Assembly (NCBI GenBank): GCA_015490695.1
Contig: WFXK01000346.1
Coordinates: 1 to 8,970 of the forward strand
DNA length: 8,970 nt
Direction: 5' to 3'
Source: Bacteroidota bacterium
Lineage (GTDB): Bacteria; Bacteroidota; Bacteroidia; SpSt-205; S141-50
The translations under genes were made by a program, and so were the position numbers. The notes under the pieces are model-generated. The model saw only the letters and a program-made list of their open reading frames with translations, searched no databases and was not told the origin of the DNA. Positions within the stretch are counted from its first letter, which is position 1. Each line of letters starts with the position of its first letter. Below are positions 1 to 7,591 of this stretch, in pieces.

Positions 1-1
1 G

Positions 2-1693
2 GTATATGGAAGCGGACGCATCGCACCCGATACATTAATTTTACCGGCATTCCACATAGAATACCCTCATTTACAATTGTTGCAACAACTTTCTATTTAC
101 CAACAACAGCAGCTGTGGCAAATTCATTATCAAAGCACTTTTATCAATAATGATTTTTTAGCCTTTTTGCAGTGGTTCTCTCCTCGGATGGCAAATCAAT
201 TAAAATTGCTTTTGCAGTATCCTATTATGCGAACAGGAGCACAACTTACTGTTTCTGGCGTGGTGCATTGGGATAGTATTCCTCGTTTCTCGTTCATGGG
301 TTCGCTTCAAAACGGTTATTGGATAACCCGTTCTACAACGCGCCTTCCACAAATTACCCGCTTACGACTCCAATTTGTTATGAATGATTCCCTATGGAAA
401 CGCAGACAATTAACTTTGGAAAACTTACATTTTTATTTAGATAAAACTTTACTAAGTGGCTGGATACGCTTTCCAGACTGGCAAAAAGACACCATAGAAT
501 GGCATTTACATGGCAATATCGCACTAAAACATTTTGCGCGTTATTTTCCAATGTTTCAACATACAGCAGGAAAACTAAACTTCTCTAGCTACTACAAAGG
601 AAAAAGAACAGGACTTTATAACCGAAAAGCCTTTGAACAAAGCCAAACATGGGGACGACTCCAATTTGAAGAGGTTCAAATCCCTCGTTGGGAAGTCTCT
701 GCATTAACCTCTACAGTGCTTTATGATACCACAGGCATTTATATCCAACATCTTAAAGGGAAGTGGCAACAACATACCATCACCCTACAAGGCTTTATGC
801 CTTATTTAATTGCTTTCTTATGGAACTTCCCAAACGTTCCGCTTAAAGGAAATTTTACGTTAAACATAGATTCCTTAGTGTTCAAAAATGCTCAAAAGTC
901 TTTCGTTTCGTTTGCTTTACCTGAGGACAACGATGTTAAAATCCAGTGTACTATTAATTACTTCCACAGCGATAGAATCGCTCTTCACAGCCTCAAAACA
1001 ATTTTACACCTCAAAGGCAAAAGATTGTATATTGCCCAAGGGAATTGTTATTTTTGTCAAGGTACTTTGACCTTGCGGGGTAGTTTAGATGCAGAACACC
1101 TTTATGCACCGCGTCTGTTTTTACAATTCCATCTTCGGAAAGTTCGGCTAAAGTGCTTGTTGTATACCTTTTATAATTTTAAACAAGATTTCATAACGGA
1201 CCAAAATGCCGATGGTTATTTATTCACAAAAGGTAGTCTTCATCATCGTTTTACTACTTCGGGATTTGATTTTTATCGTAGTCAATTACATCTTTATTGG
1301 ATTAAAATAGAAGAGGGGTCGCTTAAAGACTTTTTGCTTTTAGAACGTTTTGAACGTTTTCTACCGGTAAGTTTTCCCGATACGGCTTATTTTGACGTTT
1401 TAGGACGTCAATGGGTTTTACAACGGGGAAAATTACAAATTCCTTATTTGCGTTTTTATAGTAACTGGTGGGATTTCTTTTTGACAGGCTATCATACCTT
1501 AAAAGGAAATCTTTTTTACCGCGTGGTGGTATTACGGGCAACTTATAGGCGGAAGCGTAGTAAACCCCATGTTCCAGCGTTCCCTATGCGGGTCTTTATC
1601 ATTGAAGGTAGTACCCAACATTTTAGAATCCGTTACGATACGCAAACAGGGTGGAAAAACTTTATTCGTTGGTTTTCATTTGCAACAGGATAA
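2..1693 (+). CDS. AsmA-like envelope protein, C-terminal part (5' end outside window)
   Basis: The frame is open to the left edge, adding 25 residues before the first possible start (a TTG at 77), so 563 residues are visible and the true start lies upstream. The sequence is rich in alternating beta-strand patterns. Near the C-terminus it has the features of Bacteroidota AsmA-like proteins: a FYNFKQDFIT segment (about 1168-1200) followed by G-containing strands, then GSLKDFLLLERF, then GKLQIPYLRF and FFLTGYHTLKGNLFYRVVV, and a final IEGSTQHFRIRYD strand. Family members are inner-membrane-anchored periplasmic proteins of the AsmA/TamB type, linked to outer-membrane assembly or lipid transport. 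The membrane anchor would be in the missing N-terminus. It ends 25 bases before the next gene, and the -33 box of that gene's promoter lies inside its last codons. No link to metal efflux is evident. The family call rests on pattern recognition and the precise function is unknown. Confidence 0.72.
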   Translation, partial: VYGSGRIAPDTLILPAFHIEYPHLQLLQQLSIYQQQQLWQIHYQSTFINNDFLAFLQWFSPRMANQLKLLLQYPIMRTGAQLTVSGVVHWDSIPRFSFMGSLQNGYWITRSTTRLPQITRLRLQFVMNDSLWKRRQLTLENLHFYLDKTLLSGWIRFPDWQKDTIEWHLHGNIALKHFARYFPMFQHTAGKLNFSSYYKGKRTGLYNRKAFEQSQTWGRLQFEEVQIPRWEVSALTSTVLYDTTGIYIQHLKGKWQQHTITLQGFMPYLIAFLWNFPNVPLKGNFTLNIDSLVFKNAQKSFVSFALPEDNDVKIQCTINYFHSDRIALHSLKTILHLKGKRLYIAQGNCYFCQGTLTLRGSLDAEHLYAPRLFLQFHLRKVRLKCLLYTFYNFKQDFITDQNADGYLFTKGSLHHRFTTSGFDFYRSQLHLYWIKIEEGSLKDFLLLERFERFLPVSFPDTAYFDVLGRQWVLQRGKLQIPYLRFYSNWWDFFLTGYHTLKGNLFYRVVVLRATYRRKRSKPHVPAFPMRVFIIEGSTQHFRIRYDTQTGWKNFIRWFSFATG

Positions 1694-1711
1694 AAAGTTT
1701 TTATACCTTTG
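1679..1711 (+). promoter_or_regulatory. Bacteroidota-type promoter of the small Cys/His-rich gene and metal efflux operon
   Basis: TTTG at 1679-1682 is followed after 21 bases by TACCTTTG at 1704-1711. This matches the TTTG (-33) / TAnnTTTG (-7) consensus of the Bacteroidota primary sigma factor with the usual 19-21 base spacing. The -33 box overlaps the end of the AsmA-like gene. The start codon at 1719 lies only 7 bases after the -7 box, so transcription should begin at or next to the ATG. It is the only good promoter seen before the efflux genes and probably drives 1719-7587. Confidence 0.7.
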
Positions 1712-1718
1712 CACTGCG

Positions 1719-2015
1719 ATGCGCTACGTTGCTTTGCTTCTAAGTCTGTGGTTTAGCGTTCTTACACAAGTGCCCTGTGATGATACCCTATTGCTTTCTT
1801 CACAACATCAAGTAGAAAGCTATTGTGTACATATCAATGACCATACAGAGCATTGCTCACCTTTGTGTTATTGTCATTGTTGCCATAGTCCTGTTGTAGC
1901 AGTTGTGTGGTCTATGCCTGTGATTGTATTTCTCCACGTATTCAAAGAATTTAATTATCGTATTTCTGTAGGACAAGAGGTTATTACGCCTATTTGGCAT
2001 CCACCGAAGGCATAA
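1719..2015 (+). CDS. Small exported Cys/His-rich protein, DUF6660-like
   Basis: A 98-residue protein of no known biochemical function. Residues 1-19 look like a signal peptide (MRY, then a hydrophobic run to about L15). No standard lipobox precedes C20. The mature part has seven Cys (C20, C36, C46, C50, C52, C54, C55) and many His (H30, H38, H42, H45, H53, H56), with the dense motif CSPLCYCHCCH at 46-56. A hydrophobic stretch (58-75) and a PIWHPPK C-terminus follow. From memory this matches the DUF6660 family of about 100 residues, found in Bacteroidota next to CusA/CzcA pumps. I chose ATG 1719 because it directly follows the promoter and begins the signal peptide. The same frame is open back to an ATG at 1569, but that stretch overlaps the AsmA-like gene and does not look like protein. 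Its position as first gene of the efflux operon suggests envelope metal binding or delivery; this is inference. Confidence 0.75.
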   Translation: MRYVALLLSLWFSVLTQVPCDDTLLLSSQHQVESYCVHINDHTEHCSPLCYCHCCHSPVVAVVWSMPVIVFLHVFKEFNYRISVGQEVITPIWHPPKA

Positions 2016-2090
2016 GGGGAATTTTTAGGTTTTTCCTCTGACTTTTTCCTTTTTCTCACTTTTTATTCTTCCCGCTTAATCCCCTTATGC
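2010..2090. repeat. 11-bp inverted repeat flanking the spacer before the pump gene
   Basis: GCATAAGGGGA at 2010-2020 is the exact reverse complement of TCCCCTTATGC at 2080-2090, with 59 bases between. The left arm contains the stop codon of the small upstream gene and the right arm ends one base before the pump ATG at 2092. The intervening sequence is strongly pyrimidine-rich on the + strand. It could be an RNA stem that hides the pump start, a paired protein-binding site, or chance. It is not a typical terminator, because the loop is long and no T run follows the right arm. Confidence 0.5.
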
Positions 2091-2091
2091 T

Positions 2092-5000
2092 ATGATAGAT
2101 AGAATTATTCATTTTTCTATACGGAATAAGTTGGTAGTGGGCTTTTTCATTGCCCTATGGGTTGCATGGGGACTTTATTCAGCAAAACATGTAGCCATAG
2201 ACGCTGTACCTGACATCACAACAAACCAAGTCCAAGTCATCACAAGAGCTCCAATGTTAGCAACCCAAGAAGTAGAACAATACATTACTTTCCCTATAGA
2301 AATTGCTTTGGCAAACTTGCCCGGGATTGTAGAAATCCGTTCCATCTCACGATACGGACTTTCCGTCGTTACTGTCGTTTTTGAAGACGACATGGACATC
2401 TATTTAGCAAGACAATTGATTTCAGAACAATTAAAAATTGCAGAGGAACAAATTCCAAAAGAGTTCGGTACCCCTGAATTGGGTCCTATCACTACAGGGT
2501 TAGGGGAGATTTATCAATATGTGCTTTATCCTAAGGAAGGATATGAAGACCGTTATTCCATTATGGATTTGCGAACGATTAATGATTGGTTAGTACGTAG
2601 ACAATTAGCAGGCATCCCCGGCGTGATTGAAATCAATACTTGGGGCGGTTATTTGAAACAATACGAAGTAGCCATAGACCCAGAAAAATTACGAAGTTTA
2701 GATGTCACCCTAAGTGAAGTGTTTGAAGCATTAGAGAAAAATAATAGCAATACGGGTGCGGCTTATATAGAGAAAAATTATCAAATGTATTTGATTCGTG
2801 GTGAGGGCGTTGCAAAGACCTTGGAAGACATAGAGAATATTGTTGTAAAAAACGTCAATGGTATTCCTATTTTGATTAAAGACATTGCGCAGGTTCGTTT
2901 TGGTTATGCGCCACGTTACGGAGCAGTAACCCGTAACGGCGAGGGAGAAGTCGTTGGTGGCGTAGTCATGATGCTCAAAGGAGAAAACTCTGCTGCAGTC
3001 ATCCAAAGAGTCAAAGAAAGGATTGAAGAGGTCAAAGCCTCCTTACCTGAAGGCGTTGTCTTAGAAGCTTTCTTAGACCGCTCCGAACTGGTCAATAGAA
3101 CCATTAAAACCGTCATTACCAACCTTACTGAAGGAGGACTCATTGTAATTTTTGTTTTAGTGTTAATCCTTGGAAACTTACGAGCGGGATTCATTGTAGC
3201 ATCGGTGATTCCATTAGCTATGCTCTTTGCTTTGGGGATGATGTATTCCTTAGGTATCTCTGCCAATTTGATGTCCTTAGGTGCCATAGATTTCGGGATT
3301 ATTGTGGATGGTTCTGTGATTATTGTAGAAGCAACGTTGTATCATCTTCATCGTTATTTTGCGGGCAAGGTGCTTTCTCGGGAAAAGATGGACCAAGAGG
3401 TCTTTAATGCTGCAAGCCGTATTCGTCGCTCTGCTGCCTTCGGAGAAATCATCATTTTAATTGTCTACTTTCCTATCATGGCATTAGTCGGTATCGAAGG
3501 AAAACTTTTTAAACCGATGGCACAGACCGTTTCTTTTGCACTCACAGGTGCTTTAATCCTTTCTTTGACGTATGTTCCGATGATGAGTGCGTGGTTGCTT
3601 TCTCGGCGCATCCCACTTCATGAGAAAAAACCTTTTTCAGAACGGCTTATAGAGTGGTTGCAAAGGCGTTATCGTCCTGTGTTAAAAGCCGCACTGCGCT
3701 ATAGAGCACTCACGGTAGCATTAGCCTTAGGGCTTTTTGGTGGCAGCCTCTACATCTTTAGCACCATGGGGGGCGAATTCGTCCCTACCTTAGAAGAAGG
3801 AGACTTGGCACTGCATCAAATCCTTCCTCCAGGTGCTTCACTATCCCACAGTATTGAAGTCTCTCTAAAATTACAAAAACTTTTATTAGAAAACTTTCCT
3901 GAAATAGAACAAATCGTAACAAAAATCGGAACGGCAGAAATTCCAACAGACCCAATGCCTGTAGAAACAGGTGACATCATGGTAAACATGAAACCCAAGG
4001 AAGAGTGGCGCTATCCCGACAGAGAAATGATGTTTAGAAAAATGGAAGAAGTTATGAAAGCCGTTCCTGGAGTTGGATTTGTATTCTCGCAACCTATTCA
4101 AATGCGATTTAATGAACTGATTGCCGGCGTAAGAGAAGATATTGCCGTTAAAATCTTTGGAGAAGATGTAGAAACGTTATATCGTTTAGCTAAAGAAGCG
4201 GAACGGATTATTAGAGAAATCCCTGGGGTAGGGGATGTTAAAGTGGAGCAAACCACAGGACTGCCTCAAATCGTCGTTCGCTATGACCGCGCTAAATTAG
4301 CCCAGTATGGATTGGACATCGCTACTTTGAACCGCTATTTACGTGCAGCCTTTGCTGGAGAAAAAGTCGGCGTTATTTTTGAACAAGAAAAACGATTTGA
4401 TTTAGTTGTTCGCTTTTTGCCTGAATATCGCAAAGACATCTTTTATGTAAAAAACCTTTATATCCCTCTTCCTAATGGCAACCAAGTACCTTTAAAAGAA
4501 GTGGCTTATATTGGCTATGAAATGGGACCTATGCAAATTTCCCGTGAAGGAACAAAAAGAAGAATTTACATTGGTGTCAATGCCCGGGGAAGGGACACAG
4601 AAAGCCTTGTAGAAGAAATAGATAAGCGCTTAAAAGAATCGTTGGACTTACCCCCAGGCTATTACATCCGTTATGGTGGACAATTTGAACACTTAAGAGC
4701 AGCGAAGGAAAGGCTTTCTATTGCGGTTCCCGTCGCCTTAGGACTTATTTTCCTGTTGTTGTATTTGACCTTTAATTCTGTAAAGTATGCTTTACTTATT
4801 TACACGGCGATTCCTTTAGCAGCGATTGGAGGGATTTTATCTTTATATTTGAGAGGTATGCCGTTTAGTATTTCAGCAGGTGTTGGTTTTATTGCGTTAT
4901 TTGGTATTGCTACCTTAAACGGCATTGTATTGATTGCTTATTTTTCTGCCTTGAAGCAACAAGGGATTCAAAATGTTTATCGTCGGGTGTTAGCGGGCAC

Positions 5001-6417
5001 GGCGGTTCGTTTCCGTCCTGTGTTAGTAACCGCCTTAGTTGCCGCCTTGGGCTTCTTACCTATGGCAGTCTCTACTCAACCAGGTGCTGAAGTACAACGC
5101 CCCTTAGCTACCGTCGTCATCGGTGGACTTATCTCCTCCACCTTGTTAACCTTAGTCGTGTTGCCCGTGCTATACGTCTGGAGTGAAACTTGGAAGTTCT
5201 CCTTAAAATGGAAAAAAGGCGCTACAATTCTCCTACTTCTTTTAAGTTTCAATGCTTTTGCTCAAACAGAAAAAGTTTTGTCTTTGGAACTTTTAGAAAA
5301 AGAAGTAATGGAAAACTATCCTTTACTGCAACAGCGCTACTTAGAAATTGAACGACGTTCGGTGTTAGCAAAAAACTTCATGGAACTACCTGACCTTCAA
5401 ATTTCTTACGGAAAAGGACAGTTTAACACGGAAGTTTACGATTATCAATGGCAAATCACACAGAGCATAGATATTCCTTTGCGTTATGTTCGTCAAACTC
5501 GTTGGAAGCGTCAACAGGTAGAAGTAGCGCGCTGGCAATACAGAAGTGATGTGCAGTGGTTCGTTTGGAAAGCACGAGATGATTATTTAGAATGGCGTTA
5601 TCGGGAGGCGCAAGTAAGGTTATTAGATTCCATGGCGACACTGCTTCATGAACTTTATCAAAGTGTTGAGCGGCGTTATGACTTAGGCGATGCTACTGCT
5701 GCCGAACGCCTCTCTGCCTACAACACCTATCAACAACGACTTTTAGCCCTACAACAAGCAAAAGCCCAAGAAGCCCAAGCAAAAAATGCTGTAATACAAT
5801 GGTTAGGAGACTACCAAGGCGAATTAAAAGCCAAAGAACATTATCCTTGGTTATTGAATTTGCCTTTACAAGATAGTGCACAGATAGCGATGCATCCGTT
5901 ATTGCGCCAACAACAAGCACAAATCGCTTCGCAAAATGCCTTTTATCAATGGCAAAAGACCCAATGGATGCCTCAAATTTCCGTTTCTTACTTTAATCAA
6001 AGTAATGACGGAGCTCCTAACTTCGTAGGTTATTACTTAGGCATCTCCTTCCCACTTTGGTGGCTTAACTGGAAAACCCAACAACAAGCCGCTAAAGTCG
6101 CCGTACAACAAGCAAAAAAAGCCTATGAACAACAAGAAAGACAACTTAAACAAATGTTCAATACCTACTATGCAAGACTAAAAAGCTACGAAATCCAATT
6201 AGAATATTTCCATACACAGGGGCTAAAAGCTGCAAGAGAACTTCGCTATTTTGCCCTAAAAGGCTATAAAACAGGTGAACTAAATTATGAAGCCATGCTC
6301 ATCTTTCTTATGCAAAGCCTCTCTATGGAATTACAATATTTAGAAGTCGTCCACCAATATAATCTTACTGTCTCGGCTTTATCTTTTTTACTTCAACCTT
6401 TAACAACTAAAGAATAG
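2092..6417 (+). CDS. CzcA/CusA-type heavy-metal efflux RND pump fused to a TolC/CusC-like outer-membrane factor
   Basis: A 1441-residue protein made of two normally separate subunits. Residues 1-1033 are a complete HME-type RND pump, a proton-driven exporter of metal ions: TM1 at about 13-31, a first periplasmic loop to about 345, TM2-6 at about 347-502, TM7 near 540-557, a second loop, and TM8-12 at about 876-1030. The TM4 signature DFGIIVDGSVIIVE places D400, D406 and E413 where CzcA has its proton-relay D402, D408 and E415. GFIALFGIATLNG (932-944), RFRPV (973-977) and MRFNELIAGVR (671-681) are CzcA-like; the CusA Glu, Lys and Met at these places are absent. Residues 1034-1057 resemble a signal peptide. 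Residues 1058-1441 form an OEP/TolC domain with two helical-hairpin halves (YDLGDATAAERL; GYKTGELNYEAML). Such fusions are known in Bacteroidota. ATG 2092 gives the family-typical MIDRIIHFSIRNKLVVG start. No Shine-Dalgarno sequence is seen. The adaptor gene follows after 6 bases. Substrate is inferred to be a divalent metal. Confidence 0.93.
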   Translation: MIDRIIHFSIRNKLVVGFFIALWVAWGLYSAKHVAIDAVPDITTNQVQVITRAPMLATQEVEQYITFPIEIALANLPGIVEIRSISRYGLSVVTVVFEDDMDIYLARQLISEQLKIAEEQIPKEFGTPELGPITTGLGEIYQYVLYPKEGYEDRYSIMDLRTINDWLVRRQLAGIPGVIEINTWGGYLKQYEVAIDPEKLRSLDVTLSEVFEALEKNNSNTGAAYIEKNYQMYLIRGEGVAKTLEDIENIVVKNVNGIPILIKDIAQVRFGYAPRYGAVTRNGEGEVVGGVVMMLKGENSAAVIQRVKERIEEVKASLPEGVVLEAFLDRSELVNRTIKTVITNLTEGGLIVIFVLVLILGNLRAGFIVASVIPLAMLFALGMMYSLGISANLMSLGAIDFGIIVDGSVIIVEATLYHLHRYFAGKVLSREKMDQEVFNAASRIRRSAAFGEIIILIVYFPIMALVGIEGKLFKPMAQTVSFALTGALILSLTYVPMMSAWLLSRRIPLHEKKPFSERLIEWLQRRYRPVLKAALRYRALTVALALGLFGGSLYIFSTMGGEFVPTLEEGDLALHQILPPGASLSHSIEVSLKLQKLLLENFPEIEQIVTKIGTAEIPTDPMPVETGDIMVNMKPKEEWRYPDREMMFRKMEEVMKAVPGVGFVFSQPIQMRFNELIAGVREDIAVKIFGEDVETLYRLAKEAERIIREIPGVGDVKVEQTTGLPQIVVRYDRAKLAQYGLDIATLNRYLRAAFAGEKVGVIFEQEKRFDLVVRFLPEYRKDIFYVKNLYIPLPNGNQVPLKEVAYIGYEMGPMQISREGTKRRIYIGVNARGRDTESLVEEIDKRLKESLDLPPGYYIRYGGQFEHLRAAKERLSIAVPVALGLIFLLLYLTFNSVKYALLIYTAIPLAAIGGILSLYLRGMPFSISAGVGFIALFGIATLNGIVLIAYFSALKQQGIQNVYRRVLAGTAVRFRPVLVTALVAALGFLPMAVSTQPGAEVQRPLATVVIGGLISSTLLTLVVLPVLYVWSETWKFSLKWKKGATILLLLLSFNAFAQTEKVLSLELLEKEVMENYPLLQQRYLEIERRSVLAKNFMELPDLQISYGKGQFNTEVYDYQWQITQSIDIPLRYVRQTRWKRQQVEVARWQYRSDVQWFVWKARDDYLEWRYREAQVRLLDSMATLLHELYQSVERRYDLGDATAAERLSAYNTYQQRLLALQQAKAQEAQAKNAVIQWLGDYQGELKAKEHYPWLLNLPLQDSAQIAMHPLLRQQQAQIASQNAFYQWQKTQWMPQISVSYFNQSNDGAPNFVGYYLGISFPLWWLNWKTQQQAAKVAVQQAKKAYEQQERQLKQMFNTYYARLKSYEIQLEYFHTQGLKAARELRYFALKGYKTGELNYEAMLIFLMQSLSMELQYLEVVHQYNLTVSALSFLLQPLTTKE
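5191..5262 (+). other. Internal signal-peptide-like segment between pump and outer-membrane factor domains
   Basis: Residues 1034-1057 of the fusion have a basic region (K1035, K1039, K1041, K1042), a hydrophobic core (ATILLLLLSF, 1044-1053) and an AFA motif at 1055-1057 followed by Q1058, a good signal peptidase I site. The end of an RND pump is cytoplasmic, so this segment is needed to carry the following outer-membrane-factor domain across the inner membrane. Whether it is cleaved or stays as a thirteenth membrane helix cannot be told from the sequence. Confidence 0.7.
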
Positions 6418-6423
6418 CGTGCT

Positions 6424-7587
6424 ATGCGTTGGCTAAGTATTTTATTGTTTTTTGTGTTGGCTTGTCGCAAGGAGGTTACCGAACTACCTCCGAATAAAGA
6501 AGCACATCATGAAGAAGCGCACGAACATGAAGAAGTCGTCCTAACGCCTGAACAAATTCAATTATTAAATATTCGTACCCGTCCTTTGGAGTATCGTACT
6601 TTGAAGAATACAGTGAAATGTAATGGGGTTTTACAGCTACCCCCTCAGCAAAAAGCCACTTTAAATGCTTTGATTCCAGGCAGGGTTAGGGCGGTTTATG
6701 TGATAGAGGGCTCGCCTGTACGCAAAGGACAAACCTTAGCCCTGCTGGAATATCCCGAATTGCTCACCCTGCAATCAGATTACGTAAGTACCATCGCCCA
6801 ATTGGCTCAACTAAAAAAAGACTATGAACGAAAAAAACAACTTTATGAAGATTCTTTGATTGATGCTCGTACTTTTCAAATTGTAGAAGCGCAATACAAG
6901 GCTACCTTAGCAAAGAAAAACGCTTTAGAAAACCAATTACGGCTTTTGCATATCAGTCCCGAACGCGTTGCAGAAGGGAAAAATTACGATGCCGTTCCTG
7001 TAATCGCCCCTATCAACGGTTTTGTGCAAAGAGTAGAGGTGAACATCGGCTCTTACGTGCGTCCAGGACAAGAATTATTTGAAATTACCAACAATGCGCA
7101 CATTCACATGCACTTAAAAGTTTACGAAAAAGATATTGGGAAAGTTCGTCCGGGGCAAAGGGTATATTTTCGGGTGACTTCTTATCCTGATACCTTCTTT
7201 GAAGGTAGAATTTTTGCCATTGCAAAGTCTTTTGAAGCCGATTTACGGGCGGTGAATGTGCATGCAGAGATTCATGAAGCCCCCCCTTATGTATTGCCCG
7301 GCATGTATGTAGATGCACGTATCGTAGTACAAGAAGATAAATCGCTTGCTGTTCCAGAAAAAGCTTTAGTAAAAGATGGTGACGATTATTACTTGTGGTT
7401 CTCCGCTAAAGAAGACGGAAAACAAGTGTTTTTGCCTGTCCCTGTACGTGTGGAAACCAAAGATATGGGGTATGTAGCTGTAAAACCGTTAGAAAAGATT
7501 CCTGAGGACGCTCAAGTGGTTGTGGAAGGAATGCATTATTTACAAGCGCAGCGAAAGATGGCAACAGTAGAGCTACATGAACACTAA
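6424..7587 (+). CDS. Efflux RND periplasmic adaptor lipoprotein (CzcB/CusB-like)
   Basis: A 387-residue membrane fusion protein that links the inner-membrane pump to the outer-membrane duct. MRWLSILLFFVLAC is a lipoprotein signal with C14 as the lipidated residue. A His/Glu-rich stretch follows (EAHHEEAHEHEE, 26-37), likely metal-binding. Then come a first beta/lipoyl half-motif (GRVRAVYVIEGSPVRKGQ, 86-103), a helical hairpin at about 115-177, the second lipoyl half (APINGFVQRVEVNIGSYVRPGQ, 195-216), a beta-barrel region with NNAHIHMHLKVYEKDI (223-238), and a membrane-proximal domain to the end, which closes with VELHEH. Length is normal for the family. It starts 6 bases after the pump-duct gene, so it is almost certainly co-transcribed, yet as a separate frame it can be made in excess, which fits the usual 3:6:3 pump:adaptor:duct ratio. 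No Shine-Dalgarno sequence is seen. The order pump-adaptor differs from the common adaptor-pump order of Proteobacteria. Confidence 0.92.
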   Translation: MRWLSILLFFVLACRKEVTELPPNKEAHHEEAHEHEEVVLTPEQIQLLNIRTRPLEYRTLKNTVKCNGVLQLPPQQKATLNALIPGRVRAVYVIEGSPVRKGQTLALLEYPELLTLQSDYVSTIAQLAQLKKDYERKKQLYEDSLIDARTFQIVEAQYKATLAKKNALENQLRLLHISPERVAEGKNYDAVPVIAPINGFVQRVEVNIGSYVRPGQELFEITNNAHIHMHLKVYEKDIGKVRPGQRVYFRVTSYPDTFFEGRIFAIAKSFEADLRAVNVHAEIHEAPPYVLPGMYVDARIVVQEDKSLAVPEKALVKDGDDYYLWFSAKEDGKQVFLPVPVRVETKDMGYVAVKPLEKIPEDAQVVVEGMHYLQAQRKMATVELHEH

Positions 7588-7591
7588 GGAT

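Noticed and set aside
77..79. TTG at 77 as start of the AsmA-like gene
   Set aside because: The frame stays open to position 2 with protein-like sequence, so the gene continues beyond the left edge.
1569..1718. Upstream extension of the small Cys/His-rich protein to an ATG at 1569
   Set aside because: It overlaps the end of the AsmA-like gene in another frame, lacks protein-like character, and would bury the signal peptide; the promoter and ATG at 1719 explain the start better.
2021..2091. Rho-independent terminator before the pump gene
   Set aside because: The inverted repeat has a 59-base loop and no T run after its right arm; the T-rich blocks are inside the loop.
2916..3287. 123-codon open frame on the minus strand inside the pump gene
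   Set aside because: It lies opposite conserved RND sequence (TM2-TM4 region) and has no recognisable family; it is a shadow of the real gene, as are the other short minus-strand frames in 2175-5920 and 7085-7318.
5204..5210. TAA and ATG close together at the pump/duct junction, as if two genes had once been separate
   Set aside because: Neither is in the frame of the fusion (and they are in different frames from each other), and the ATG frame gives no outer-membrane-factor sequence. The reading frame is continuous, so there is no sign of a sequencing frameshift or a hidden second start.
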